This document shows, one piece after another, positions 41,324 through 49,629 of a stretch of 64,000 nucleotides of DNA. The notes under the pieces were generated by a model. The model searched no databases. It was not told the origin of the DNA and saw only the letters and a program-made list of their open reading frames with translations. The first letter of the stretch is position 1. The number at the start of each line of letters is the position of its first letter. The position numbers and the translations under genes are program-made. This DNA is from JACDAN01 sp035535195 (GTDB taxonomy: Bacteria > Actinomycetota > Thermoleophilia > Gaiellales > Gaiellaceae): assembly GCA_035535195.1 (NCBI GenBank), contig DATLQK010000029.1, positions 8,340-72,339 of the forward strand, written 5' to 3'.

Positions 41324-42111
41324 TGCCGCGCTACTCGATCTCGCAGATCACGACCGTCGGCCAATCGTTCGCGGACGACCTCGACGCCTACTGCGCGGCC
41401 GGCGCCCACGGGGTAGGGATCTGGGAGCTGAAGCTCGCCGACGATTCGCTCGAGCGGTTCCGAGCGAACAGGCTCGAGGCGGCGACCGCCGTCCCGGAGG
41501 TCCCGTCGATCCTGCCGCTGCCGCTGATGGAAGGCCCGGAGGACCCGGGAGAGAGGGTCGAGGCGATCGCCGCCGGGATCCGCCGCCTCGCGCCGTTCGA
41601 GCCGTCCTCCGTCCTCTTCCTGACGGGGCCGGGCGACGACAGGCAGACGGTGGTCGACGGCATCCGGTCGATCGCCGACGCCGGCGCCGAGGCGGGCGTC
41701 CGGGTCGTGCTCGAGCCGATCCAGCGCGAGTTCGCCCACGTCTGGACGATCGTCTCCTCGCTCGACGAGGCGGCAGCGCTGCTGGAGGAGGCCGGCCGCC
41801 CGGACGTCGGCCTCCAGTACGACACCTGGCACCTGTGGCGGGAGCCGCTCGAGCAGGTCGAGCGGCATCGGGACCGGATCGGCGGCCTGCATCTCGCCGA
41901 CTGGCGCGAGCCGACCCGGAACACGAACGACCGCGTTCTGCCCGGCGACGGCGTGATCGACTACCGCCCGATCCTCGAGACCCTGCGCTGGGATGGGCTC
42001 TACGACCTCGAGATCTTCTCCGACGCCGAGCTGCCGGGATCCCTCTGGACCGAGGATCCGCGCGAGCTCGCGCGGCGCGGAGTGGAGGCGCTACGGACCG
42101 TGTCTGCGTAG
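41323..42111 (+). CDS. Sugar-phosphate isomerase/epimerase-like TIM-barrel protein
   Basis: A 262-residue xylose-isomerase-like TIM barrel. The metal set is visible as Glu in VVLEPIQRE, Asp-His in QYDTWHLWRE, His-Asp in GGLHLADWRE and Glu in DGLYDLEIFSD; GDGVIDYRPIL is also typical. Related proteins include hydroxypyruvate isomerase and inosose dehydratase. It fits an aldose/ketose or 2-oxo-sugar-acid isomerisation in the pathway. ATG 41323 overlaps the previous TGA. Confidence 0.87.
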   Translation: MPRYSISQITTVGQSFADDLDAYCAAGAHGVGIWELKLADDSLERFRANRLEAATAVPEVPSILPLPLMEGPEDPGERVEAIAAGIRRLAPFEPSSVLFLTGPGDDRQTVVDGIRSIADAGAEAGVRVVLEPIQREFAHVWTIVSSLDEAAALLEEAGRPDVGLQYDTWHLWREPLEQVERHRDRIGGLHLADWREPTRNTNDRVLPGDGVIDYRPILETLRWDGLYDLEIFSDAELPGSLWTEDPRELARRGVEALRTVSA

Positions 42112-43016
42112 TCGGCGGCGGGGTGATCGGCGGCCTCTACGCCGGCCACCTCGCGCGGGTCGCCGACGTCTCGGTCCTCTGCCGCCGCGAGGAGCACGCG
42201 CGGGCGCTCAACGAGCACGGCCTCCGGATCTCGGGCCGCCACGAGTTCCACACGCCGCTCGCGGCGGCGACCGACCCGGCGCAGCTGCCGGAGCCGGAGC
42301 TCGTGATCGTGGCGACGAAGACGACCGAGCTCGACGCCGCGCTCACCCGGCTCGAGGGGCACTGGCCCGGCGCGGCGATGATGACGGTTCAGAACGGCCT
42401 CGGCGCCGAGGAGTTCGCGCGGGGCCACGGGGACTGGCGGTTGATCTCGGCGGTCACGTTCATGAGCGGGACGCGCCACGAGGACACGCTCATCGAGTAC
42501 ATCCTCGACACGGAGACGTGGCTCGGCCCGTACGGTGGGACGCCGTTCGGCCTCGTCGAGGAGGTCGCGGACCTGATCGTCCGCTCGGAGCTGAAGGCGC
42601 GCGCCTTCGAGGATCTCCGGCCGGCGCAGTGGTCGAAGTTGATCTTCAACTCGACCGTCAACACCGTCGCCGCGCTGACCGGCCTGCCGCACGACCCGCA
42701 CTTCGCCGAGCGCGACCGGCTCGAGCAGTTGGGACACCTCGTCTACGCGCTGATGGAGGAGGGCAAGCGCGTCGCGACCGCAGCCGGGATCGAGCTCCAC
42801 GAGGATCCGTGGGAGATGAACGTCCTGGCGACCCAGCGGGGAAGTCGTCACTACCCGTCGATGCTCGAGGACGTCGAGGCGCACCGCCCGACCGAAGTCG
42901 ACCAGATCACCGGAGCGCTCGTCCGCGAGGCCCACCGGCTCGGCGTCGAGGTTCCGCTGCAGACCGCGATGTACCGGCTCGTGAAGGCGCGGGAGGCATC
43001 GTGGGCATCCGATTGA
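42093..43016 (+). CDS. Ketopantoate reductase-like (ApbA/PanE) protein, first copy; no canonical start codon
   Basis: A ~307-residue 2-dehydropantoate 2-reductase-family protein: Rossmann motif CVVGGGVIGGLYAGHLA at the start, TVQNGLGAEE, catalytic-type Lys in AQWSKLIFNSTVNTVAALTG, and SMLEDVEAHRPTEVDQI near the end. No ATG, GTG, TTG or CTG lies in frame between the preceding frame and the Rossmann strand; GTG 42123 would delete it. ACG 42093 is a placeholder start. Insertion of one base in GTGTCTGCG would give a normal start (MLCVVGGG), so a sequence error or a frameshift is possible. It probably reduces a 2-oxo acid or imine. Confidence 0.8.
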   Translation, partial: TDRVCVVGGGVIGGLYAGHLARVADVSVLCRREEHARALNEHGLRISGRHEFHTPLAAATDPAQLPEPELVIVATKTTELDAALTRLEGHWPGAAMMTVQNGLGAEEFARGHGDWRLISAVTFMSGTRHEDTLIEYILDTETWLGPYGGTPFGLVEEVADLIVRSELKARAFEDLRPAQWSKLIFNSTVNTVAALTGLPHDPHFAERDRLEQLGHLVYALMEEGKRVATAAGIELHEDPWEMNVLATQRGSRHYPSMLEDVEAHRPTEVDQITGALVREAHRLGVEVPLQTAMYRLVKAREASWASD

Positions 43017-43041
43017 CCCGTTTGGGTCGTAGGTTCAATAT
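43013..43041 (+). promoter_or_regulatory. Sigma-70-type promoter of the second Liv operon
   Basis: TTGACC (43013-43018), a 17-base spacer and CAATAT (43036-43041) form a good promoter overlapping the stop of the reductase gene. The expected leader is ~45 bases and ends in an AGGAGGGAG ribosome site before ATG 43094. Confidence 0.7.
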
Positions 43042-43093
43042 CTCTCGCGTCCTATCGTTTTTTGTCCAATCCTGCGGCACGAGGAGGGAGTTC

Positions 43094-44269
43094 ATGCAGA
43101 GGAGAGGGGTACGTTTGGGGGTCGTTGGCGCAATCCTGGCCGTGCTGGCGATCGCGGCCTTCGGCGGTGCGGGCCGTGATTCGTCGGCCGCAACCAAGCC
43201 GATCGTGATCGGCTGGGCGTACGACAGCAAGGGCCAGATGGCGCCGTTCGACGGGCCCGCTCTGGCGGCGGCGAAGATTCACGTGAAGACCCTGAACGCG
43301 AAGCGCGGGCGGCAGGTTCGCATCGACACCTGCGACACGAACAACAACAACCCCGCCCGGGCGAAGTCATGCGCCCGCTCGCTGCTCGGCCGGGGCGCCG
43401 ACATCCTGTTCGTCACCTGTGACGTGGACTTCGCGACGCCGGTCGTCCAGGAGGCGCTGAATCGCGGCAAGCTGGCGGTCGCGCCGTGCATCGGCACCGA
43501 CCAGATGGGGCCGAAGCGGTTCGGCCGCAAGGGCCGCCTCGCCTTCAGCTTCGGGAACGTGGCGCAGGACGAGGGCTCCGCGATGGCCGAGTACGCGATT
43601 CGTCGCGGCTGGAAGACCGCCGGCCTTGGGACGAACACGCTGCTCGTCTACTTCAAGAACGTCGTCCAGGCCTTCGAGAAGCGCTACACGCAGCTCGGCG
43701 GCCGGGTCGTCGGGAAGGAGAGCTACGCGACCGGCGCCAACAACGTCGGGGCGGCCGTCAGCCGGCTGAACCAGCGTCGCGCGGCGGTCTACGTCACCTC
43801 GACGGCGTTCGGCGAGCTGCCGGCGTTCGTGTCCGGGTTCCGGTCGCTCGGAAACCAGACGCCCATCCTGAACTCGTGGGCCGGCGACGGGACGTACTGG
43901 GCGACGCAGAACCCGAAGGTGACGAACTACTACGCGGTCACCTTCGCGTCGGTCTTCGGCGACGACCCGAACCCGGCCGTGAAGCGGCTGGCGAAGCAGG
44001 TCAAGGCCGGCACGGGCGGCTTCGTCACCGGCCCGGCGGCGATCGACGGCGTGCTCGCCGCGGTCAAGCGGGCCGGGGGCTCAACGAACGGCGCTCGGCT
44101 CGCCGCGCAGATGGAGAAGTTCAAGCGGGTCCCGACGATCTCCGGGAAGGTCAGCTTCTCCAAGTCGCTGCACACCGTCTTCGGCCGGCAGTACCGCGTG
44201 ATCCAGGTGCAAAACAACAACGGCAAGCGCGTCGGCCTGGTCACCGCCAAGGTCGTCCCGAAGCTCTGA
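43094..44269 (+). CDS. Leu/Ile/Val-type ABC solute-binding protein (LivK-like), second cluster
   Basis: A 391-residue exported binding protein: signal peptide (residues ~8-32, ending GGAGRDSSAAT), IVIGWAYDSKGQMAPFDGPALAAAKIHVKTLNAKRG, FSFGNVAQDEGSAMAEYAIRRGWKTAGLG and a C-terminal lobe ending RVGLVTAKVVPKL. The fold is periplasmic-binding type I. It is quite different from the LivK-like protein at 31374, so the two importers probably have different ligands. A strong ribosome site and its own promoter suggest high expression. Confidence 0.9.
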   Translation: MQRRGVRLGVVGAILAVLAIAAFGGAGRDSSAATKPIVIGWAYDSKGQMAPFDGPALAAAKIHVKTLNAKRGRQVRIDTCDTNNNNPARAKSCARSLLGRGADILFVTCDVDFATPVVQEALNRGKLAVAPCIGTDQMGPKRFGRKGRLAFSFGNVAQDEGSAMAEYAIRRGWKTAGLGTNTLLVYFKNVVQAFEKRYTQLGGRVVGKESYATGANNVGAAVSRLNQRRAAVYVTSTAFGELPAFVSGFRSLGNQTPILNSWAGDGTYWATQNPKVTNYYAVTFASVFGDDPNPAVKRLAKQVKAGTGGFVTGPAAIDGVLAAVKRAGGSTNGARLAAQMEKFKRVPTISGKVSFSKSLHTVFGRQYRVIQVQNNNGKRVGLVTAKVVPKL

Positions 44270-45048
44270 CGGAGGCTGTCGCCGCTCAGGCGAAGGAGAG
44301 GCCCGGGGGCACGCTCCGGGCCTCCTCCGTCTCGCGCTCGTTCGAGGGCGTGCGGGCGCTCCAGGACGTGACGCTGGAGCTCGGCCGCCACGAGGTCGTC
44401 GGGCTGATCGGGCCGAACGGCGCCGGGAAGTCCACGCTGGTGAACCTCCTCAGCGGGTTCGACTTCCCGACCGAGGGAACCGTCGCGATGGCGGACCGCG
44501 AGATCACGAAGTGGAGCGCGCACCGCCGGGCCCGCGCCGGGCTCGCCCGGACCTTCCAGCACAGCCGGTCGTTCCGCGACCTGACCGTTCGCGAGAACGT
44601 CGAGGTGGCGGCGCTCGCGGCCGGCGCCTGGGGCAGGGAGGCGCGGCGTAGGGCGGACGAGCTGCTCGACCTGCTGGGGCTCGGGAACCGGTCCGAGCTT
44701 CCAGCGGGCGCGCTCCCCCACGGCGACGAGCGGCGGCTCGGCGTGGCGCGGGCCCTTGCGACCGAGCCGCAGTTCGTGCTGATGGACGAGCCGGCCGCGG
44801 GGCTGCCCGAGGCGGAGGTGCCGGACTTCGCCGCGGTCATGCGCTCCGTCCGCGACGACCACGACGCCGGCGTCCTCCTGATCGACCACAACATGGCGCT
44901 CGTGATGGACGTCTGCGACCGGCTCCTCGTGCTCGACCAGGGGCGGACGCTCGCCGAGGGGACGCCGGCCGAGATCCGGGCGAACCTCGACGTCGCCGCC
45001 GCGTATCTCGGCGACACCGCGGTTGCCGAGGAGGACGTCGATGGCTGA
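44266..45048 (+). CDS. Branched-chain amino-acid-type ABC ATPase (LivG-like), second cluster, CTG start
   Basis: A 260-residue ATPase: VSRSFEGVRALQDVTLELGRHEVVGLIGPNGAGKSTLVNLLSGF (Walker A), ARTFQHSRSFRDLTV, signature region LPHGDERRLGVARALA, Walker B FVLMDEPAAGLPE and LLIDHNMALVMDV. No ATG, GTG or TTG is in frame before the core; CTG 44266 overlaps the binding-protein TGA (CTGA) and is the only near-canonical start. Partner of the LivF-like ATPase that follows with an 8-base overlap. Confidence 0.9.
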   Translation: MTEAVAAQAKERPGGTLRASSVSRSFEGVRALQDVTLELGRHEVVGLIGPNGAGKSTLVNLLSGFDFPTEGTVAMADREITKWSAHRRARAGLARTFQHSRSFRDLTVRENVEVAALAAGAWGREARRRADELLDLLGLGNRSELPAGALPHGDERRLGVARALATEPQFVLMDEPAAGLPEAEVPDFAAVMRSVRDDHDAGVLLIDHNMALVMDVCDRLLVLDQGRTLAEGTPAEIRANLDVAAAYLGDTAVAEEDVDG

Positions 45049-45754
45049 GGCGGCGCTCGCGGTGCGCGACCTGGAGGTCCGGTACGGGCCCGTCGCCGCC
45101 GTTCGCGGCCTCAGCCTCGAAGTCGGCCGGGGCGAGATCGTCGGGCTGATCGGGCCGAACGGCGCGGGGAAGTCGACGACGCTGCACGCGATCATGGGGC
45201 TCATCCCGGCGCGGACGGGCGAGGTCACGGTGGCGGGCCGGCGCGTGCTCGGGCGACCGCCGGAGAGGATCGCGGCGAGGGGCGTCGCGCTGGTCCCGGA
45301 GGGACGGCGGATCTTCGCGGACTTCACGGTCGAGGAGAACCTTCTGCTCGGCCTCGCCGCACGGCGGGGCCGCCACGGCCGCGGCGCCCTGTCCGGCGCG
45401 TACGAGCTCTTCCCGGTGCTGGGCGAGTCTCGGCGCCGCCAGGCGGGGCTCCTCTCGGGTGGCCAGCAGCAGCAGCTCGCGATCGCGCGGGCGCTCGTCG
45501 CGCAGCCGGACGTCCTGCTCCTGGACGAGCCCTCGCTGGGGCTGGCTCCGTCCCTCGTCGACAGCGTCTTCGACGTCCTGACGAAGATCCGCGACGGCGG
45601 CTTCGCGATCCTGCTCGTCGAGCAGCGCGCTCAGCGGACGGTGGCGCTCGCCGACCGGACGCACGTGATCGCGAACGGCGAGCTCCGCCTGACGCTCGGT
45701 CCCGGCGACGCCGACGACACGGAGAAGATGGTCGCGGCCTACTTCGGCGGCTGA
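45041..45754 (+). CDS. Branched-chain amino-acid-type ABC ATPase (LivF-like), second cluster
   Basis: A 237-residue ATPase with Walker A GLIGPNGAGKSTTLHAIMG, signature LLSGGQQQQLAIARALV, Walker B VLLLDEPSLGLAPSL and switch His replaced by Gln-Arg in LLVEQRAQRT. GAGGAGG lies 5 bases before ATG 45041. Order in this operon is K-G-F-H-M, with ATPases before permeases, unlike the first cluster. Confidence 0.92.
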   Translation: MAEAALAVRDLEVRYGPVAAVRGLSLEVGRGEIVGLIGPNGAGKSTTLHAIMGLIPARTGEVTVAGRRVLGRPPERIAARGVALVPEGRRIFADFTVEENLLLGLAARRGRHGRGALSGAYELFPVLGESRRRQAGLLSGGQQQQLAIARALVAQPDVLLLDEPSLGLAPSLVDSVFDVLTKIRDGGFAILLVEQRAQRTVALADRTHVIANGELRLTLGPGDADDTEKMVAAYFGG

Positions 45755-46659
45755 GCTTGCTCGCGGCGATCGACGCCCAGACGCTCGTCGACTCCGTCGG
45801 CCTCGGCGCGATCTATGCGCTGATGGCGGTCGGGATCGGCCTCGTCTTCGGCGTCCTCCGGCTTGTCAACTTCGCTTACGGCCAGCTGATCATGGCCGGC
45901 GCCTACACGCTCGCCTTCACCGCCAACTGGCGGGTCGCCTGGAGCCTCGCCGCCTGCCTCGTCGTGGTCGTCGCCCTGTCGCTCGCGATGGAGCTCGCCG
46001 TCTTCCGGCCGCTGCGGGGCGCCTCGCCGGCGGTGATGCTCGTGACGACGTTCGCGATCGCGTTCGTGCTCCAGGCCGTCGCGCTGCTGATCGACCTGCG
46101 CGACAACACCCTCGGGGAGGTCGCGACCTCGGTGGCGCCGTTGAACCAGGCGATCACGCTGCGCGGCGTCGAGCTGCGGAAGATCACGATCGTGGCGGTC
46201 CTCGTCACGGTCGTCGTGCTCGCCCTGCTCGCACTGCTCCTGAACCGGACGAGGATCGGGCTCCACATGCGGGCGGCGTCGACCGACTTCTCCACCGCCC
46301 GGCTGCTCGGCGTGCAGGCGAACCGCGTGATCGGCCTCGCCGTCCTGCTCTCCGGCGTGGTCGCCGCCGTGGTGGCCGTGCTGCTGACCGTGCAGCTCCC
46401 GTTCGTCCAGCCGGACTTCGCGCTCCGCGAGACGATCGTCGTGCTCGTCGGCGTCGTCGTCGGCGGGATCGAGCGGCTCTGGACGGCGACCCTCGGTGGG
46501 TTCCTGATCGGGTTCGCGACCGGGATCATCAACGGGGCGCTGCCGACTGACCAGAGCGTGTTCCTGCCGTCGGCCGTGTTCGCGCTCGTGATCCTCGTGC
46601 TCCTGCTCCGGCCCTCGGGCCTCTTCGTCTGGGGCCGCCCGGCGGCCGAGCGCCTGTGA
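45751..46659 (+). CDS. Branched-chain amino-acid-type ABC permease (LivH-like), second cluster
   Basis: A permease of ~302 residues: DSVGLGAIYALMAVGIGLVFGVLRLVNFAYGQLIMAGAY, coupling helix NRTRIGLHMRAASTDFSTARLLGVQANRVIGLAV, and VVGGIERLWTATLGGFLIGFATGII. The ending RPSGLFVWGR is typical. Start is either CTG 45751 (CTGA overlap with the ATPase stop) or TTG 45757 two codons later. It forms the channel with the LivM-like protein, which begins inside its stop. Confidence 0.9.
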   Translation: MSLLAAIDAQTLVDSVGLGAIYALMAVGIGLVFGVLRLVNFAYGQLIMAGAYTLAFTANWRVAWSLAACLVVVVALSLAMELAVFRPLRGASPAVMLVTTFAIAFVLQAVALLIDLRDNTLGEVATSVAPLNQAITLRGVELRKITIVAVLVTVVVLALLALLLNRTRIGLHMRAASTDFSTARLLGVQANRVIGLAVLLSGVVAAVVAVLLTVQLPFVQPDFALRETIVVLVGVVVGGIERLWTATLGGFLIGFATGIINGALPTDQSVFLPSAVFALVILVLLLRPSGLFVWGRPAAERL

Positions 46660-47663
46660 GGCGGTGGGTCGAGGCGGCGGTGCAGCTCGCCGCGCCGGCC
46701 GTCCTCGTCGTCGCCGTCGGGATCGCCTCGCGCTTCGTCTCGAACGCGCACGAGATCTACTTCCTGAACGCGCTCGTCTCGGTCGCGATCGTCGTCGCCG
46801 TCTACGTCTTCATCGGCAACTCCGGCGTGCTCTCGTTCGGGCAGATCAGCTTCGTCGCCGTCGGCGCGTTTGCGTCGGGCGTACTGACGATCCCGCTGGA
46901 GTCGAAGACAGGCGTGCTCCCCCAGCTCTACCCGTTGCTCCGCGACCACACGGTCGGGAACGTCGCCTCGTTGCTGGTCGCGGCCGCCGTCGGCGGCCTG
47001 TTCGCGGTGCTCGTGGGCATGCCGCTGATGCGGCTCTCGGGCCTGGCGGCGGGCATCGCCACCTTCGCCGTGCTGGAGATCACGCACAACGTGCTGCGCG
47101 AGTGGACGAAGATCGGCCCCGGCGCGACGACGCTCTCGCTCGTCCCCGAGACGACGGGCGCGCTGCAGGCGACGCTCGGCGCGCTCGTCGTGATCGCCGC
47201 CGCCTTCGCCTACCAGCGGTCGCGCTTCGGCCGGCGGCTGCGAGCTTCGCGCGAGGATCCCGCGGCGGCGCGCGGCGTCGGCGTCAACGTCCACCGCGAG
47301 CGGCTCTGGGCCTTCACCGCCTCGGGCGCGCTCGCCGGGTTCGCGGGCGGCCTCCTCGTCCACCTGCTCGGGTCGATCACGACCGAGCAGGTCTACCTCG
47401 AGCTGACGTTCATCACCCTCGCGATGCTGGTCGTCGGCGGACTGACGAGCCTCTGGGGCGCCGTCGTCGGCGCGCTCGCGGTGAGCGCGCTCGACTCGTT
47501 CCTGACCGAGTCGGAGCAGGGCGTGAAGCTCGGCGTCACGATCGACACACCGCAGGGCACGCGGCTGATCTTCCTGGGCGCGATCATGGCGCTCATGCTG
47601 ATCGTGCGGCCCCAGGGGATCACCGGCGGCAAGGAGTTCCGGCTGCCGCGGTGGCGCGGATGA
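46656..47663 (+). CDS. Branched-chain amino-acid-type ABC permease (LivM-like), second cluster
   Basis: A 335-residue permease: FIGNSGVLSFGQISFVAVGAFASGVL, SRFGRRLRASREDPAAARGVGVNVHRERLWAFTASGALAGFAGGLLVHLLGSI and LAMLVVGGLTSLWGAVVGALAV, ending RPQGITGG as usual. GTG 46656 overlaps the LivH-like stop and its own stop overlaps the ATG of the ketopantoate-reductase-like gene (ATGA). It therefore ties transport directly to metabolism in one operon. Confidence 0.92.
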   Translation: MRRWVEAAVQLAAPAVLVVAVGIASRFVSNAHEIYFLNALVSVAIVVAVYVFIGNSGVLSFGQISFVAVGAFASGVLTIPLESKTGVLPQLYPLLRDHTVGNVASLLVAAAVGGLFAVLVGMPLMRLSGLAAGIATFAVLEITHNVLREWTKIGPGATTLSLVPETTGALQATLGALVVIAAAFAYQRSRFGRRLRASREDPAAARGVGVNVHRERLWAFTASGALAGFAGGLLVHLLGSITTEQVYLELTFITLAMLVVGGLTSLWGAVVGALAVSALDSFLTESEQGVKLGVTIDTPQGTRLIFLGAIMALMLIVRPQGITGGKEFRLPRWRG

Positions 47664-48580
47664 TCGTCACCGTCGTCGGCTGCGGCGCCGTCGGGTCGCT
47701 GTTCGCCGCGAACCTGGCGCAGCTGGACGACGTCGAGGTCTGGGCGTTCGACGTCTGGCCCGAGCACGTCGCGGCGATCAACGAGCGCGGGTTGCGGCTG
47801 ACCGGTGCCGGCGACGTCGTCGGGCGGGTGCGGGCGACCTCGGATCCGGCGGAGGCGCCCCGGTCCGACTTCGGCATCGTCGCCACGAAGAGCATGCACA
47901 CCGGCGCTGCCGTCGCCTCGGTCGCGCACGCCTTCGCCGACGGCGCGGTCGCCTCCGTGCAGAACGGGGTCGGGAACGAGGAGGCGATCGCCGAGCACGT
48001 GCCGCGCGTGATCCGCGGGACGACGTTCCCGGCCGGGAAGATCCTCGAGCCCGGCGTCGTGCAGTGGGACGTCAAGGGCGAGACGACGATCGGCCCCTTC
48101 GAGCCGAAACCGGCCGCGTTGGACGAGGTCGAGCGCCTGGCCGAGGCCTGCACGCGTGCGGGGATGACAACGAGTGCCGTCGCGGACGCCCGGGGCCCGC
48201 AGTGGCGGAAGCTCATCTTCAACGCCGCCACGAACCCGGTCGGCGCGCTCACCGGGCTGAGCCACGGCCGGGTCTGTGAGGACCCCGAGCTCCGGGCGTT
48301 CGTCAGCGGCCTCGTCGACGAGGGGAAGGCGGTCGCGGCAGCGCAGGCGATCGAGCTCGACGAGGATCCCGAGACCTTGATCGACTTCGCGGCCCGGCCG
48401 GAGGTGGCCTACGACCACAAGGCGAGCATGCTCCAGGACGTCGAGGCCGGGCGGCAGACCGAGATCGACTTCCTGAACGGCGGCATCGTGCGCTTCGGCC
48501 GGGAGCACGGCGTCCCGACGCCCCTGAACGAGGCGGTGACGGCCCTGATCAAGGGACTGGAGCGGTCGTGGGGGAGCTAG
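47660..48580 (+). CDS. Ketopantoate reductase-like (ApbA/PanE) protein, second copy
   Basis: A 306-residue reductase with VTVVGCGAVGSLFAANLA, SVQNGVGNEEAI, Lys in PQWRKLIFNAATNPVGALTG and SMLQDVEAGRQTEIDFLNG. It is an intact version of the protein encoded at 42093, with which it shares the same layout. Family members reduce ketopantoate or other 2-oxo acids with NADPH, and some act on imines. Two copies beside two unlinked transport operons argue for a pathway role rather than pantothenate synthesis. It overlaps the M24 gene by 13 bases. Confidence 0.88.
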   Translation: MIVTVVGCGAVGSLFAANLAQLDDVEVWAFDVWPEHVAAINERGLRLTGAGDVVGRVRATSDPAEAPRSDFGIVATKSMHTGAAVASVAHAFADGAVASVQNGVGNEEAIAEHVPRVIRGTTFPAGKILEPGVVQWDVKGETTIGPFEPKPAALDEVERLAEACTRAGMTTSAVADARGPQWRKLIFNAATNPVGALTGLSHGRVCEDPELRAFVSGLVDEGKAVAAAQAIELDEDPETLIDFAARPEVAYDHKASMLQDVEAGRQTEIDFLNGGIVRFGREHGVPTPLNEAVTALIKGLERSWGS

Positions 48581-49629
48581 AGGGCCGGTACGCACGGGTC
48601 CGCGAGGCGCTGGCGCGGGACGGACTGGACGCCGCGCTCGTCTGCGGCACCGAGTACACGGGCTTCGAGGGCTCCGTCACCTACCTGTCGGGCTTCCAGA
48701 TCGTCCACCGGTACGCGTACGTGCTGCTACCGCTCGAGGGCGAGCCGTCGATCGTGTTCCCCGCCGAGGCGCGGTACGTCGGCGAGCACGGAACCTCCCG
48801 GATCGAGGACCAGGTCTTCGCCGACCGGCCGGGCGAGTGGCTGGCGGACCGGCTGCGCGGACAGCGCGCCGGCGTCTACGGGCTCGACTACATCGCGACG
48901 GTCCGCGACTTCGCGGCGATGCAGGACGCGGTCGAGCTCGTACCGTGGGACGTCGAGTTCGACCACGCGCGCGCGGTGAAGAGCGACGCCGAGCTGGAGT
49001 CCGTTCGCGACAGCGTCCGGATCAACACGGAGGGCTTCTGGGCGTTCCGCGATGCGTACGAGCCGGGCCGCAACGCCGCCGAGGTGCTCGCGCCGGCCGA
49101 GAGGCTCTTCGTCGAGCAGGGCTGCGGGCGGCTGACGATGAACATGGTGCTCGTCGGGCCGGAGTTCGCGATCGCCCGCAAGGAGATCGTCCTCGGCGAG
49201 TTCTGCATCCCCTCGCTCGAGATCGCCGGCCCGGGCGGCCACTGGGTCGAGGTCTCGCGCGCGCTCGGAACGCCGTCGGCCGAGATCTCGCGGATGCTCG
49301 AGGGCTACGAGGAGTACTTCGAGGTGGCGAAGACGGCCCTGCGGCCGCGCGCGACGGCCCACGACGTCCACCGCGCGGTCTCGAAGGGGTTCGTCGACCG
49401 GGGCTACCACCTGGGCCACGTCACGGGCCACTCGATCGGCATGACCATGATCGAGTTCCCGAAGATCGGCGAGGGAGTCGAGACGGAGCTCGAGGCGGGG
49501 ATGGTCTTCTCGATGCACCCGCATGCGATCTCCGAGGACGGCAAGGAGTGCCTGTACATGCAGGACACCTGGCTCGTCACGGAGTCCGGCGGGGAGCCGC
49601 TCGCCGGTCTCGAGATGCGGCTCTACTAG
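48568..49629 (+). CDS. Degenerate M24 (pita-bread) hydrolase without the usual metal ligands
   Basis: A 353-residue creatinase/prolidase-fold protein. The N-terminal domain and pita-bread core are complete, and the His of GHVTGHSIGMTMIEFP is present, but the metal Asp pair reads Glu/Glu in LEIAGPGGHWVEVSR, the IEPG Glu is His in FSMHPHA, and the last Glu is Gln in MQDTWLVT. It is therefore unlikely to be a two-metal peptidase; creatinase and ectoine hydrolase are metal-independent relatives. It is the last gene of the second Liv operon, a sensible place for the first hydrolase acting on the imported compound. Confidence 0.85.
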   Translation: MGELEGRYARVREALARDGLDAALVCGTEYTGFEGSVTYLSGFQIVHRYAYVLLPLEGEPSIVFPAEARYVGEHGTSRIEDQVFADRPGEWLADRLRGQRAGVYGLDYIATVRDFAAMQDAVELVPWDVEFDHARAVKSDAELESVRDSVRINTEGFWAFRDAYEPGRNAAEVLAPAERLFVEQGCGRLTMNMVLVGPEFAIARKEIVLGEFCIPSLEIAGPGGHWVEVSRALGTPSAEISRMLEGYEEYFEVAKTALRPRATAHDVHRAVSKGFVDRGYHLGHVTGHSIGMTMIEFPKIGEGVETELEAGMVFSMHPHAISEDGKECLYMQDTWLVTESGGEPLAGLEMRLY

